DNA of 19,535 bases from Rhodocyclaceae bacterium (GTDB taxonomy: Bacteria; Pseudomonadota; Gammaproteobacteria; Burkholderiales; Rhodocyclaceae), in contig JADFDL010000009.1 of NCBI GenBank assembly GCA_018262875.1, forward strand, positions 1 to 19,535, read 5' to 3'. Numbering within the stretch: position 1 is the stretch's first letter; the number at the start of each line of letters is the position of its first letter. The position numbers were made by a program, and so were the translations under genes. The notes below the pieces were generated by a model. It saw only the letters and a program-made list of their open reading frames with translations, did no database searches and was not told the origin of the DNA. Shown here piece after piece: positions 6,373 to 14,709 of the stretch.

Positions 6373-7380
6373 TCAGGAATGCGCGGCGGCCGTGCTGCCC
6401 TGCCCCGCCTTCGTTGGTTCGGCCGGCTGCTGCCTGGCTTGGTTGTACCAGAGCTCGTGGTGCTCCTTCGCCCAGGTTTCGTCAACCTGGCCGGTGCGCA
6501 TCGCGGCGTAGGCGCCTTCCATGCCGATGGTGCCGATATAGATGTGGCCCAGCATCAGGCAGACGAACAGCAGGGCGCCGACAGCGTGGATGATGTTGAC
6601 CGTCTGCAGGGTGTCGCGCGTCTGGCCGAAATTGGGGAAGTCCATGATGAGGCCGCTGATGCTGACGGCCAGCCCGAGGAAAACGACGCCGAACCAGAAC
6701 ATGAACTTCTCGCCGAAATTGAAGCGCCAGGACGGGACGTGCTCGCCGTCGAGCAGGCCGCCGGCCTTGGCGATCCAGTTTGCATCCTCGGCCTTCCAGA
6801 AGTTGTCTTTCACGAAGAGGAAGAACGAGACGATGATGGACAGCAAAAACAGCGGTCCGATGAAGTTGTGCAGGTTCTTGCCGATCGCCGCGAGCCAGCT
6901 GAACAGCGTGTAGCCGATCACCGGCAGCAGGACATGCTTGCCGAACAGCAGTACCAGTCCGGAGATGGCCAGGATGACGAAGCTGATTGCCATGCTCCAG
7001 TGCGCCACCCGCTCCACGCTGCTGAAGCGTTCGATGTGGCGCCCGGTCGGCGGAGCCGTCAACCGGATCATGCCACGCCGCAGATAGAACAGGCCGATGG
7101 CGACCACTACCGCGCACAGCGCGATACCGCCGTAGAGCGAGATCGGGCCGTTGCGCAGTTCGCGCCAGGTTTCGCCGCCGGACTGGATCAGGACGCCGCT
7201 TTCGGGTCCCCTAACGGTGGTAATGCCGGCCTGACCGGAACGCGCATCGCGCCAGAGTTGCGCCTGGTTGTGCGCTTCCTTGGCTTGCGCCTGCGCCGGT
7301 GCGTCCGCCGCGACGGCCGAAACGGCGCCGAGCAGTGCGGCGACCAGCAGGCCCTGCATAAATGCGAGGATGCTTTTCAT
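6373..7380 (-). CDS. fdhC: Formate dehydrogenase gamma subunit, cytochrome b membrane anchor
   Basis: This 335-residue membrane subunit passes electrons from the FdhAB periplasmic module to quinone through two b-type haems. A signal peptide (residues 1-25) and a periplasmic segment of about 55 residues precede the core. Four transmembrane helices lie at about 83-100, 128-147, 170-190 and 226-246, with a further one at 262-284. Candidate haem ligands are H127 (VERVAHWSM), H171 (KNLHNFIG), H265 (IIHAVGAL) and H279 (LGHIYIG). The ATG at 7380 has AGGAGG 5 nt upstream. An open frame extends much further upstream, but that part overlaps the neighbouring lipoprotein gene in another frame and has no membrane or signal character, so the shorter form is correct. 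The last 30 residues are a low-complexity tail. Confidence 0.93.
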   Translation of the reverse strand: MKSILAFMQGLLVAALLGAVSAVAADAPAQAQAKEAHNQAQLWRDARSGQAGITTVRGPESGVLIQSGGETWRELRNGPISLYGGIALCAVVVAIGLFYLRRGMIRLTAPPTGRHIERFSSVERVAHWSMAISFVILAISGLVLLFGKHVLLPVIGYTLFSWLAAIGKNLHNFIGPLFLLSIIVSFFLFVKDNFWKAEDANWIAKAGGLLDGEHVPSWRFNFGEKFMFWFGVVFLGLAVSISGLIMDFPNFGQTRDTLQTVNIIHAVGALLFVCLMLGHIYIGTIGMEGAYAAMRTGQVDETWAKEHHELWYNQARQQPAEPTKAGQGSTAAAHS

Positions 7381-7388
7381 GTCGCCTC

Positions 7389-7616
7389 CTAGTTGCCGGT
7401 GCGGCGCGACTCGTCCTGCGCCTGGTTGCGGGCGCGCAGCGCCCCCTCCCACTTGGCCTTGTCGCCGCCGAACGGGGCGTTGCTCCAGGGCTGGGCGTCT
7501 TCCTTGCCCTGGTATTTGCCCTGTTTGTAGATGACCGTCCTGTCTCGGTCGCCGCAACCGGCGAGGCCCGCCCCGAAAGCGGCAGCGGCAGCGATCAGCA
7601 CGATGTGCGCATTCAT
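7389..7616 (-). CDS. Small lipoprotein encoded between fdhB and fdhC
   Basis: This 75-residue protein has a lipoprotein signal peptide ending in LAGC (C21). It is followed by a short, charged mature part of about 54 residues (TVIYKQGKYQGKEDAQPW, then a Trp/Lys-rich stretch, and QAQDESRRTGN). The ATG overlaps the fdhB stop codon as ATGA, with GGAGG 6 nt before it, and its own TAG lies in the fdhC ribosome binding site. The coupling on both sides argues for a real gene and a role with the dehydrogenase complex. I know no characterised homologue. It could be an assembly factor or a small extra subunit at the membrane face. Confidence 0.8.
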   Translation of the reverse strand: MNAHIVLIAAAAAFGAGLAGCGDRDRTVIYKQGKYQGKEDAQPWSNAPFGGDKAKWEGALRARNQAQDESRRTGN

Positions 7617-8227
7617 GACTTGCCTCCTTCCTTGGCAGCTTCCCGCTTGCCATAGGCCGTGCCCCAGCCGATCAGGTCGGCGCCCTTGCCGCGTTTGAGC
7701 ACGCGCTCGCGATAGATGTTGGAAATGGCCTCCGCGTCGCCGCCCAGCAGCGCCTTGGTCGCGCACATTTCCGCGCAGAGCGGCAGCTTGCCCTCGGCCA
7801 GGCGGTTGCGCCCGTACTTCTTGAACTCCTCGGCGGAGTGATCCTTTTCAGGCCCGCCGGCGCAAAAGGTGCACTTGTCCATCTTGCCGCGCATGCCGAA
7901 GGCGCCGCCCTGCGGGAATTGCGGTGCGCCAAACGGGCAGGCGTAGAAGCAGTAGCCGCAACCGATGCACAGATCCTTGTCGTGCAGCACCACGCCTTCG
8001 TCGGTCTGGTAGAAGCAGTCGACCGGGCAGACGGCCATGCAGGGCGCGTCGGTGCAGTGCATGCAGGCGACGGAGACGGAGCGCTCGCCGGGTACGCCGT
8101 CGTTGAGCGTGACGACACGACGGCGACTGATGCCCCACGGCACTTCGTGCTCGTTCTTGCAGGCAGTGACGCAGCCGTTGCATTCGATGCAGCGTTCGGC
8201 GTCGCAGAGAAATTTCATTCTGGCCAT
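7613..8227 (-). CDS. fdhB: Formate dehydrogenase beta subunit, four [4Fe-4S] clusters
   Basis: This 204-residue electron-transfer subunit has four cysteine groups: CIECNGCVTAC (13-23), CMHCTDAPCMAVC (55-67), CIGCGYCFYAC (87-97), and CTFC (119-122) completed by CAEMC (151-155). This is the pattern of FdnH/FdhB subunits that wire the Mo site to the cytochrome b subunit. It is shorter than E. coli FdnH (about 294 residues) and has no C-terminal transmembrane helix, so attachment to FdhC must be by protein contact. The ATG at 8227 has GGAGG 8 nt upstream; the longer GTG start would include that site. It begins 15 nt after fdhA and has no signal peptide, so it should be carried across by the Tat signal of FdhA. 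Confidence 0.95.
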   Translation of the reverse strand: MARMKFLCDAERCIECNGCVTACKNEHEVPWGISRRRVVTLNDGVPGERSVSVACMHCTDAPCMAVCPVDCFYQTDEGVVLHDKDLCIGCGYCFYACPFGAPQFPQGGAFGMRGKMDKCTFCAGGPEKDHSAEEFKKYGRNRLAEGKLPLCAEMCATKALLGGDAEAISNIYRERVLKRGKGADLIGWGTAYGKREAAKEGGKS

Positions 8228-8242
8228 TTTCGTATCCTCCAC

Positions 8243-11185
8243 TTACGCCCTGGCGACTTGGCAAATGGTCGTCTTGGTCTCCTGCATCATGGTCACCGAG
8301 TCGTAGCCGTAGGTCGTGGCGGTATTCACCGCCTCGCCGCGGACCACGGGGTGCGCCCCCTCCGGGTAGTAGTCGAGCAGGTCCTTGCCCTGCCAATGCC
8401 CGGAGAAATGGAACGGCATGAAGCAGGTGTCGGCGGCGACGCGCTCGGTGACCTGGGCGCGCACCTTGAGCTGGGCGCCGGTCGGCGTCTTCAACCAGAC
8501 CCACTCGCCGTCACGGATGCCGCGATCGTTGGCCGCCTTCGGATTGATCTCGACGAAGGCTTCCTGCTGCAGTTCAGCCAGCCAGGGATTGGAGCGGGTT
8601 TCCTCGCCCCCTCCCTCGTACTCGACCAGGCGGCCGGAGGTGAGGATGAGCGGGAATTTCTCGGCGATCTTGTCCTCGATATTCTTCTGCTGCAGCGACT
8701 TGTAAAGGGTCGGCATCCGCCAGAAGGCCTTCTTGTCGTCGTGCGTCGGATACTTGGCGACGAGATCCGGCCGCGTGCTGTAGATCGGTTCGCGGTGCTG
8801 CGGCACCGGATCGGGGAAGTTCCACACCACGGCGCGCGCCTTGGCGTTGCCGAAAGGATGGCAGCCATGATTCTTCATGACGACGCGAATGATGCCGCCG
8901 GAGGTATCGGTCTTCCAGTTCTTGCCCTCTGCCTTGGCCTTCTCCTCTTCAGTCAACTCGTCCCACCAGCCGAGCTTCTTCAGCAGCACGTGATCGAACT
9001 CGGGGTAGCCGAACTGCAGGTCGGCGCCCTTGGAAGCCGAGCCGTCTTCGGCCAGCAGGTTGACGCCGTCCTTCTCGACGCCGAAGTTGGCGCGGAAGTT
9101 GCCGCCGCCGTCCATGACGTGCTTGGAAGTGTCGTAGAGATTGGGCGTGCCGGGGTGCTTCAGTTCCGGCGAGCCGAAGCACGGCCACGGCAGGCCGAAG
9201 TAGTCCCCGTCGCAGGGCCCGCCCTTGGCGCGCAGCGTCTTCACGTCGAAGGTGTTCATGTGCTTCATGTGCAGTTTCAGCCGCTCCGGCGACTGGCCGG
9301 TGTAGCCGATGGTCCACACGCCGCGGTTGATCTCGCGCAGGATGGACTCCGTCTCGGGCTCGGTGCCGCCCTTGCCCTGCACCATCTTGTAGTTTTTCAC
9401 CAGCTCCTTGCCGAAGCCGAGCTTTTCCGCCAACTGGTACATGATCATCTGGTCGGTGCGCGACTCGAACAGCGGCTCGATCACCTTCTCCCGCCACTGC
9501 AGGGAGCGGTTCGAGGCCGTCGCCGAGCCGGAGGTCTCGAACTGGGTGCAGGCCGGCAGCAGGTACACGGCGCGGTTCGGGTTGAGGTCCTTCGCATCCG
9601 TCCCAGGCATCGCCGCCATGGCCGCCGTAGACGAAGGATAGGGATCGACCACCACCAGCAGGTCGAGCTTGTCCATCGCCTTCTTCATTTCGAGGCCACG
9701 CGACTGGGAGTTGGGCGCATGGCCCCAGTAGAAGACGGCCTTCAGGTTCGGATCCTGATCGATCAGATCGTTCTTCTCAAGCACGCCGTCGATCCAGCGC
9801 GAGACAGTGATGCCGGACTTGGTCATCATGCCTTCGCTGGCGAACTGTTTCTTCACCCACTCGAAGTCGACTCCCCATACACCGCACCAGTATTTCCAGG
9901 AGCCGATCGGGATGCCGTAATAGCCGGGCAGTGAATCCGGGTTGGGACCGATGTCGGTTGCCCCCTGCACATTGTCGTGGCCGCGATAGATGTTGGCGCC
10001 GCCGCCGGATTTGCCGACGTTGCCCAGCGCCAGTTGCAGGATGCAGGATGCGCGCACGAAGGCGTTGCCGATCGAGTGCTGCGTCTGGCCCATGCACCAG
10101 ACGATGGTCGAGGGCCGGTTCATGGCCATCGTCTCGGCCGCCTTGAAGAGCTGCTCCTCGGTCACGCCGGAAACCTCGAACGCCTTGTCGGGCGTCCATT
10201 TCGCCAGCACGTCCTCGCGCACCTTCTCCATGCCGAAGACGCGGTCGTTGATGTATTTCTTGTCCTCCCAGCCGTTCTTGAAGATGTGGTAGAGGATGCC
10301 GAACAGCACGGCGATGTCCGAACCGGAGCGGAAGCGGATGTACTGGTCGGCCTTGGCCGCGGTGCGCGTGAAGCGCGGGTCGCAGACGATCATCTTCGCG
10401 CCCGATTCCTTGGCATGCAGCGTGTGCAGCATCGACACCGGATGGGCCTCGGCCGCATTCGAGCCAATGAACAGCATCGCCTTGCTGTTCTGCATGTCGT
10501 TGTAGGAGTTGGTCATGGCGCCGTAACCCCAGGTGTTCGCCACGCCGGCCACGGTGGTGGAATGGCAGATGCGGGCCTGGTGGTCGCAGTTGTTCGTGCC
10601 CCAGAATGAGACGAACTTGCGCATGAGGTAGGACTGCTCGTTGCTGTGCTTGGAGGAGCCGATGAAGTACACCGAATCCGGACCGTCCGACTTGCGCAGC
10701 TCGAGCATCTTCGCGGATATCTCGTTCAATGCGACGTCCCAACCGATCTTCTGGTACTTGCCGTTGACCAGCTTCATCGGGTACTTGAGGCGCATCTCGC
10801 CGTGGCCGTGCTCACGGATCGCCGCGCCCTTGGCACAATGCGCGCCGAGGTTGATGGGCGAGTCGAACACCGGCTCCTGGCCGATCCAGACGCCGTTCTG
10901 CACCTCGGCGTCGATGGCGCAACCGACGGAGCAATGGGTGCAAACCGTGCGCCTGATCTCGACGCCGCCTTCCGGCTTGGCGTCGGCCGCCTCGGCCTTG
11001 CCGATCATGGCGAAGGGCAGATGGGCGGCGATCGCCGAAACGGCGGCGCCTGCGCCCGCCGTCACGCCGGAGCGCTTGAGGAAGGTGCGGCGGTCCATGG
11101 TTTCCGGCTGCAAGCCGGAGAGGCTCCGGTTGAGACGGCCGGCGCGCGCCGCCTGTGCCGTACTGGATTTTCTGGTCAGTACCAT
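8243..11185 (-). CDS. fdhA: Formate dehydrogenase alpha subunit, Mo-bis-MGD, cysteine type
   Basis: This 980-residue catalytic subunit oxidises formate to CO2 in the periplasm. The Tat motif DRRTFLKRSG (31-40) follows a 30-residue N-terminal extension. The longer start is chosen because GGAGGAGGT lies 6 nt before it. The [4Fe-4S] site is C82, C85, C89 and C117 (VCTHCSVGC and AHCAKG). The active-site residue in HQARICHSTTVAG is C207 (codon TGC at 10567-10565), next to H208, where many homologues have selenocysteine. The molybdopterin domains follow, with LGNVGKSGGGANIYRGH as the cofactor signature, and the C-terminal dinucleotide-binding domain includes LILTSGRLVEYEGGGEETRSNPWL. The length fits FdnG/FdhA. 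The gene is in the middle of the fdh operon, 18 nt after the Tat miniprotein. Confidence 0.97.
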   Translation of the reverse strand: MVLTRKSSTAQAARAGRLNRSLSGLQPETMDRRTFLKRSGVTAGAGAAVSAIAAHLPFAMIGKAEAADAKPEGGVEIRRTVCTHCSVGCAIDAEVQNGVWIGQEPVFDSPINLGAHCAKGAAIREHGHGEMRLKYPMKLVNGKYQKIGWDVALNEISAKMLELRKSDGPDSVYFIGSSKHSNEQSYLMRKFVSFWGTNNCDHQARICHSTTVAGVANTWGYGAMTNSYNDMQNSKAMLFIGSNAAEAHPVSMLHTLHAKESGAKMIVCDPRFTRTAAKADQYIRFRSGSDIAVLFGILYHIFKNGWEDKKYINDRVFGMEKVREDVLAKWTPDKAFEVSGVTEEQLFKAAETMAMNRPSTIVWCMGQTQHSIGNAFVRASCILQLALGNVGKSGGGANIYRGHDNVQGATDIGPNPDSLPGYYGIPIGSWKYWCGVWGVDFEWVKKQFASEGMMTKSGITVSRWIDGVLEKNDLIDQDPNLKAVFYWGHAPNSQSRGLEMKKAMDKLDLLVVVDPYPSSTAAMAAMPGTDAKDLNPNRAVYLLPACTQFETSGSATASNRSLQWREKVIEPLFESRTDQMIMYQLAEKLGFGKELVKNYKMVQGKGGTEPETESILREINRGVWTIGYTGQSPERLKLHMKHMNTFDVKTLRAKGGPCDGDYFGLPWPCFGSPELKHPGTPNLYDTSKHVMDGGGNFRANFGVEKDGVNLLAEDGSASKGADLQFGYPEFDHVLLKKLGWWDELTEEEKAKAEGKNWKTDTSGGIIRVVMKNHGCHPFGNAKARAVVWNFPDPVPQHREPIYSTRPDLVAKYPTHDDKKAFWRMPTLYKSLQQKNIEDKIAEKFPLILTSGRLVEYEGGGEETRSNPWLAELQQEAFVEINPKAANDRGIRDGEWVWLKTPTGAQLKVRAQVTERVAADTCFMPFHFSGHWQGKDLLDYYPEGAHPVVRGEAVNTATTYGYDSVTMMQETKTTICQVARA

Positions 11186-11203
11186 TTGGTGACCTCCTCC
11201 GTT

Positions 11204-11404
11204 TTATATCCGCGTGGTTCGATAGTAGTTTTGCACGTGTGCGCTGAGGCGGTAGCCGTTGGCAGAGGCTTCCTTCTCGGCAACCCCGGTCGTCTGGGCC
11301 AGCAACGCCTTGCCGCCAATTGCGCCGGCAGCGGCGCCGGCCCCGCCCAGTCCGACCGACAGCAGAAAATTCCTGCGCTTGAGATCGGTATTCTTTCCAC
11401 TCAT
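11204..11404 (-). CDS. Formate dehydrogenase-associated Tat-signal miniprotein
   Basis: This 66-residue protein consists mostly of a twin-arginine signal: KRRNFLLSVGLGGAGAAAG (9-27) with a hydrophobic Ala/Gly-rich core. A mature part of about 30 residues follows (GYRLSAHVQNYYRTTRI at the end). Such miniproteins are typical just upstream of fdhA in betaproteobacterial formate dehydrogenase loci. They may serve as a Tat-exported small subunit or as an escort for FdhA; the function is not established. It lies 16 nt after the TorD-like gene and 18 nt before fdhA. GGAGGA precedes the ATG by about 6 nt. The length excludes an enzyme. Confidence 0.88.
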   Translation of the reverse strand: MSGKNTDLKRRNFLLSVGLGGAGAAAGAIGGKALLAQTTGVAEKEASANGYRLSAHVQNYYRTTRI

Positions 11405-11420
11405 GGTTTTCTCCTCCTTG

Positions 11421-12059
11421 TTACGACAGTTGCCCGATGCGGAAGTACGTTTTCTCGACATCCAGGAAAGCCCGCGCAAAACCGGCCAGGCTGCGGTAGA
11501 AGGCCGCCTCGGCCACACCATCGACGGCATCGCACAAGCGGCCGTAACAGGGGGCAATAAAGCGTGAAAAGAACTGCTCCTGGGCGGCATCGCGCCCGGC
11601 CGCGGGACGGCATTCGTCCAGGATCAGCTGGCGCATGACATCGGTCAATCCCGAGAAATGGTCTTCCGGTTCCTCTGCTGCGCCACGGCGTGCCAGCCCG
11701 TGACCCGCAAGCTGATCGCGCAACTCCACCAATGGTTTATCGTTCATGAACCCCGACAGGTAGTAGGACGCATACAACATCACTGCCGGCTTGCCGACGC
11801 CGATGAAGGTTTCATCGTACTCGGCGCGCACCGCCTCGGCGGTGGTTGCGCCGGCGGCACGCCGCAGCGCATTCCAGGCCTCGAAGAAGCGGGCCTCGGG
11901 AGCCTCGGCGTCCAGCGCCACGCTCTCCGCCAGAGCCCTGAGCAGTTCCGCATCGGGCGGAGCGTAGAACAGGTGTCCCAGCAGCCCGTAATGGTCCGCT
12001 CGCATCCTGTCCTGCGGATCGACCGGATATGCCGGGGCACTCTTCAGCGTGGCGACCAT
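11421..12059 (-). CDS. TorD/DmsD-family molybdoenzyme chaperone
   Basis: This 212-residue, all-helical cytoplasmic protein has no signal peptide. Family markers are EYDETFIG (80-87), the central PAVMLYASYYLSG (91-103), and EPEDHFSGLTDVMRQLI (130-146), which matches the conserved EPxDHxxxxxxVM motif of TorD-like chaperones. Members bind the Tat signal of an apo-molybdoenzyme and hold it until cofactor loading. Placement directly upstream of the Tat miniprotein and fdhA makes these the likely clients. The spacing is 7 nt from the polyferredoxin stop to this ATG, and no strong ribosome binding site is seen, so translational coupling to the upstream gene is likely. The C-terminal residues after 190 are ordinary. 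Confidence 0.88.
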   Translation of the reverse strand: MVATLKSAPAYPVDPQDRMRADHYGLLGHLFYAPPDAELLRALAESVALDAEAPEARFFEAWNALRRAAGATTAEAVRAEYDETFIGVGKPAVMLYASYYLSGFMNDKPLVELRDQLAGHGLARRGAAEEPEDHFSGLTDVMRQLILDECRPAAGRDAAQEQFFSRFIAPCYGRLCDAVDGVAEAAFYRSLAGFARAFLDVEKTYFRIGQLS

Positions 12060-12066
12060 TCGTTAT

Positions 12067-14157
12067 TTATAGGTCAAATATGGTCGGCTCGACAGATTTG
12101 TTTTCCATCATGTCCATGACGCGGCAATCGGCGCACATCTGCAGGCGCCTGAGGGCATTGCCGCCGGCAAACATGGAATGCCCCGAGAGCCGGCCGAGCA
12201 GGGTTTCGATCATCTGGCGCGTGCCGAAGGGTTTATTGCAGCGCACACAGGGAAACGGCTCAGCCTCGTTGAGGATGCGCTCGCGCTTCGCTTCGGTGGC
12301 GGACAGCAGGCGCGACTCGAGCGACAGCGCGCCTTCCGGACAGGTTTTGACGCACAGACCGCACTGGACGCAGTTGCGCTCGATAAACTTCAGGCGCGGC
12401 ATGTCCGGCGCATCCGTCAGGGCGCGGGTCGGACAAGCACTGACGCAGGACATGCACAACGTGCATTTGGCCTTATCCACGTGAACCGTGCCGAAGGGCG
12501 CGCCTGCCACAAGAGGAATCGATTCCTGCGGCTGGCTTGCCAGTTTCGCCAAGTGCTCCAGGGAAAACTCCAGCGCCCGTCGTTTTCCATCGGGAAGATT
12601 GAAAACGGCGGGTTCGCTGATCGTATCGGCCGGGGTCAGGCTCCAGATTGGATTTTGCAGCGCAGCATGGTCGTCTGCCGCCATCAGGATGAAATGGCTT
12701 CCGCCATAACCAAGGGCGTTGAGAATCGCTTCGCCATAGCCGGTCTGTTTGCGCAGTGCCTCGACATAACCCTCCGGCTCATGCGACTGATACAAAATGA
12801 CGCACTGGGATGCCCCAAAAGCGACCGCTCCGAGCAGCACATCCAGTCCGGTCGAAGCCACGTCGTGTACCTCAAGCGGTATTACCCTGGCCGGCAACCC
12901 CCTGCCTTGCTGGCCGAGCCGCATCAGCAGTTCCCGCCCGGCTTTGCCGTCATGGAAGAGGATGCAGCCATTGTGTCCGCCAGCCGCTGCATACGCAGCA
13001 AGCATCTTGCGCAGGCGCAAACCGATGTCCGACGGCCGCGGGTAGGCATAGCGCACAGCCCCCGTCGGGCAGACCGCATGGCATCCGCCGCAACCCAGGC
13101 ACAGGTGAGGATCGATCTCGGCGCTGTCCTCCGCCGAGTGGATCGCCCCCGTGGAGCAAACGTCGATGCACTGCCCGCAGCCGACGATCTTGTTGCGGCT
13201 GTGCGCGCACAGACCGGGCTCGATTTCGGCGTAGCGCGGCTTCTCGAACTCGCCAACCAGGCCAAGCAGTTCCTGCGCCGCCTTTGCCTGGTCGAGCGGG
13301 TCGCGTCCAGGCGCCAGATAGCCCATGGGCAAATGAGGAAGGCGAATCGATGGGGTGGCGGACAGGTCGAGGATGAGGTCGGCGCTCTCTTCCCGGGCGT
13401 TTTCCGTCCGGTTGAAGTCAATGGCGCCGATGCCGCCGCAGGCGGCCACGCAGTCACGATGGCCACTGCACTTCCCGGGATCGATCTGGTAGGCGTAGCC
13501 GATTGCCTCTTCCGGGCAGGCCTTCAGGCAGGCATTGCAGCGCGTGCAAAGCGCCAGATCGATCGGGTTGTCTTGTTGCCAGGTTATCTTGAATTGACCG
13601 ACGTACCCATTGATCGATATCGATTTTCCCGAGTGCACCGGGTATTCGTGCCGCACCGGGAGCTGGCCGCTGCGCGCAGAGGTCAGGAGCACCGAAACAT
13701 CGAGCCGCTCCCGCATTTGCTCGGCCCAGGCCAGAGCCGCCTCAGCCGGGCCAATGATGAGGAGTGAACCGGTCGACACATAGGAAACGGCGGGAACCGG
13801 GTCCGGGTTGGGGATTCCGGTCAGGGACAGAAGCGCCGCGATCTTTGCTTGCGCCAGCCTCCCCTCGTCCGACCAACCCGCCAGTTCGCGAATGTTCACG
13901 AATTGGAGGCGGCCCGAAAACCCGGCTTCTTCTGCCAACTCCTGAAATAGCGGAGCTTCCTGGGTGCAGGATACGATCAGTTCGGCGCCTCCCCGAAGAT
14001 CGCCCGTGAAGCGATGGATTTCCTGACGACAGAGGGCCTGGCAAACAGGTACCGGGGCATCCAGCGCAAGGATTCCTGCAAGCACAGCCCCATCCAGGGC
14101 GATGGAGCCATTGCAACTGCACAACTTGAGCTTCTTTTCCTGAATCGGCATGTCCAT
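12067..14157 (-). CDS. Multi-cluster [4Fe-4S] protein with HdrA-like N-terminus
   Basis: This 696-residue cytoplasmic iron-sulfur protein has an N-terminal region (9-110) resembling the thiol domain of HdrA: LCSCNGSI, a CQALC pair (39-43), VSCTQEAPLFQELAEEAG (62-79) and VNIRELAGWS. A segment LLIIGPAEAALAWAEQ (132-147) looks like a worn Rossmann motif. Cysteine groups follow: CTRCNACLKAC (204-214), CSGHRDCVAAC (230-240), CGQCIDVC (327-334), CLGCGGCHAVC (353-363), CTLCMSCVSAC (565-575), CVQCGLCVKTC (596-606), CVRC (637-640) and CADC (675-678). Residues 395-500 resemble the MvhD/FlpD fold but lack its cysteines. No signal peptide is seen. It is second in gene order to DUF3305/DUF3306 and ahead of the chaperone. 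It is probably an electron carrier linked to formate dehydrogenase or its maturation; the partner is unknown. Confidence 0.85.
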   Translation of the reverse strand: MDMPIQEKKLKLCSCNGSIALDGAVLAGILALDAPVPVCQALCRQEIHRFTGDLRGGAELIVSCTQEAPLFQELAEEAGFSGRLQFVNIRELAGWSDEGRLAQAKIAALLSLTGIPNPDPVPAVSYVSTGSLLIIGPAEAALAWAEQMRERLDVSVLLTSARSGQLPVRHEYPVHSGKSISINGYVGQFKITWQQDNPIDLALCTRCNACLKACPEEAIGYAYQIDPGKCSGHRDCVAACGGIGAIDFNRTENAREESADLILDLSATPSIRLPHLPMGYLAPGRDPLDQAKAAQELLGLVGEFEKPRYAEIEPGLCAHSRNKIVGCGQCIDVCSTGAIHSAEDSAEIDPHLCLGCGGCHAVCPTGAVRYAYPRPSDIGLRLRKMLAAYAAAGGHNGCILFHDGKAGRELLMRLGQQGRGLPARVIPLEVHDVASTGLDVLLGAVAFGASQCVILYQSHEPEGYVEALRKQTGYGEAILNALGYGGSHFILMAADDHAALQNPIWSLTPADTISEPAVFNLPDGKRRALEFSLEHLAKLASQPQESIPLVAGAPFGTVHVDKAKCTLCMSCVSACPTRALTDAPDMPRLKFIERNCVQCGLCVKTCPEGALSLESRLLSATEAKRERILNEAEPFPCVRCNKPFGTRQMIETLLGRLSGHSMFAGGNALRRLQMCADCRVMDMMENKSVEPTIFDL

Positions 14158-14237
14158 GTAGACCCGTCATTTCAAGAATCGGCAGCAACTGCGTGCCATG
14201 CAGGCACAAGCGCATCCCTACCCGAACCGGGTCGATT

Positions 14238-14708
14238 CTATTCCTTGTTTTCCTCCGGCGCTTCAGGCTCCGTCGGCGAAGCCGGGGACTTCGCCCGTGA
14301 AGCGATATCTGCTTCTTCAGCATGGTTTTCAAGTGCGGCCGGGGCCTGCTTTTCGTCATCCTGCGGGAACAGCAGACCACGCGCCTGTTCCAGCCGGCGC
14401 AGCATTTCCTCCGGGATCGGCTCGAACGTGTTGTAGTCGTCGATATATACGTCAAGGCCGTCCATCTGGTTGAACTGCCCGGAGTGAAAGAGTTTTTTCA
14501 GCGCCGCGCGCTTTAACGATTCTTCGACCTGTGGCTGGAGAAAACCCGTGAAGTCGCTGGAGAAGTCGAGCGCATCCAAAGATGGCAGCTCCGCAACGAC
14601 GGCCGGAACCGCCGGCGGCGCAACATCGGGCGACTCGCTTGCCGTCGCACGCTTCAAGCGCGACCAGCGCGACAGGAATTTCTCCTTCTCCTCCATCCGT
14701 TCGACCAT
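14238..14708 (-). CDS. DUF3306-family protein
   Basis: This 156-residue protein shows the DUF3306 pattern. A charged N-terminus with FLSRWSRLKR (11-20) is followed by a Pro/Ala linker, LPSLDALDFSSDFTGFLQP (41-59), then LKRAALKKLFHSGQFNQMDG (65-84), LDVYIDDYNTFEPIPEEML (85-103), and a low-complexity acidic and Pro/Ala tail (about 118-156). It starts 1 nt after the DUF3305 stop codon, so the two are translationally coupled. DUF3305 and DUF3306 genes are repeatedly found next to formate dehydrogenase genes, but their function is unknown. No cysteines, signal peptide or membrane segment are seen, so a soluble cytoplasmic adaptor or assembly role is the simplest inference. Confidence 0.85.
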   Translation of the reverse strand: MVERMEEKEKFLSRWSRLKRATASESPDVAPPAVPAVVAELPSLDALDFSSDFTGFLQPQVEESLKRAALKKLFHSGQFNQMDGLDVYIDDYNTFEPIPEEMLRRLEQARGLLFPQDDEKQAPAALENHAEEADIASRAKSPASPTEPEAPEENKE

Positions 14709-14709
14709 C

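Noticed and set aside
7381..7653. N-terminal extension of fdhC up to 7653
   Set aside because: It overlaps the lipoprotein gene in another frame, is Arg/Gly-rich with no signal peptide, and the inner ATG at 7380 has a strong AGGAGG.
7838..9934. Very long open frame on the plus strand opposite fdhB and fdhA
   Set aside because: It is antisense to two unmistakable genes, has biased Val/Gly/Ala/Arg/Leu content, and shows no domain or ribosome binding site. It is a by-product of high-GC codon use.
10565..10567. Possible selenocysteine TGA in fdhA
   Set aside because: The codon at the active-site position is TGC (Cys207), so no selenocysteine insertion is needed.
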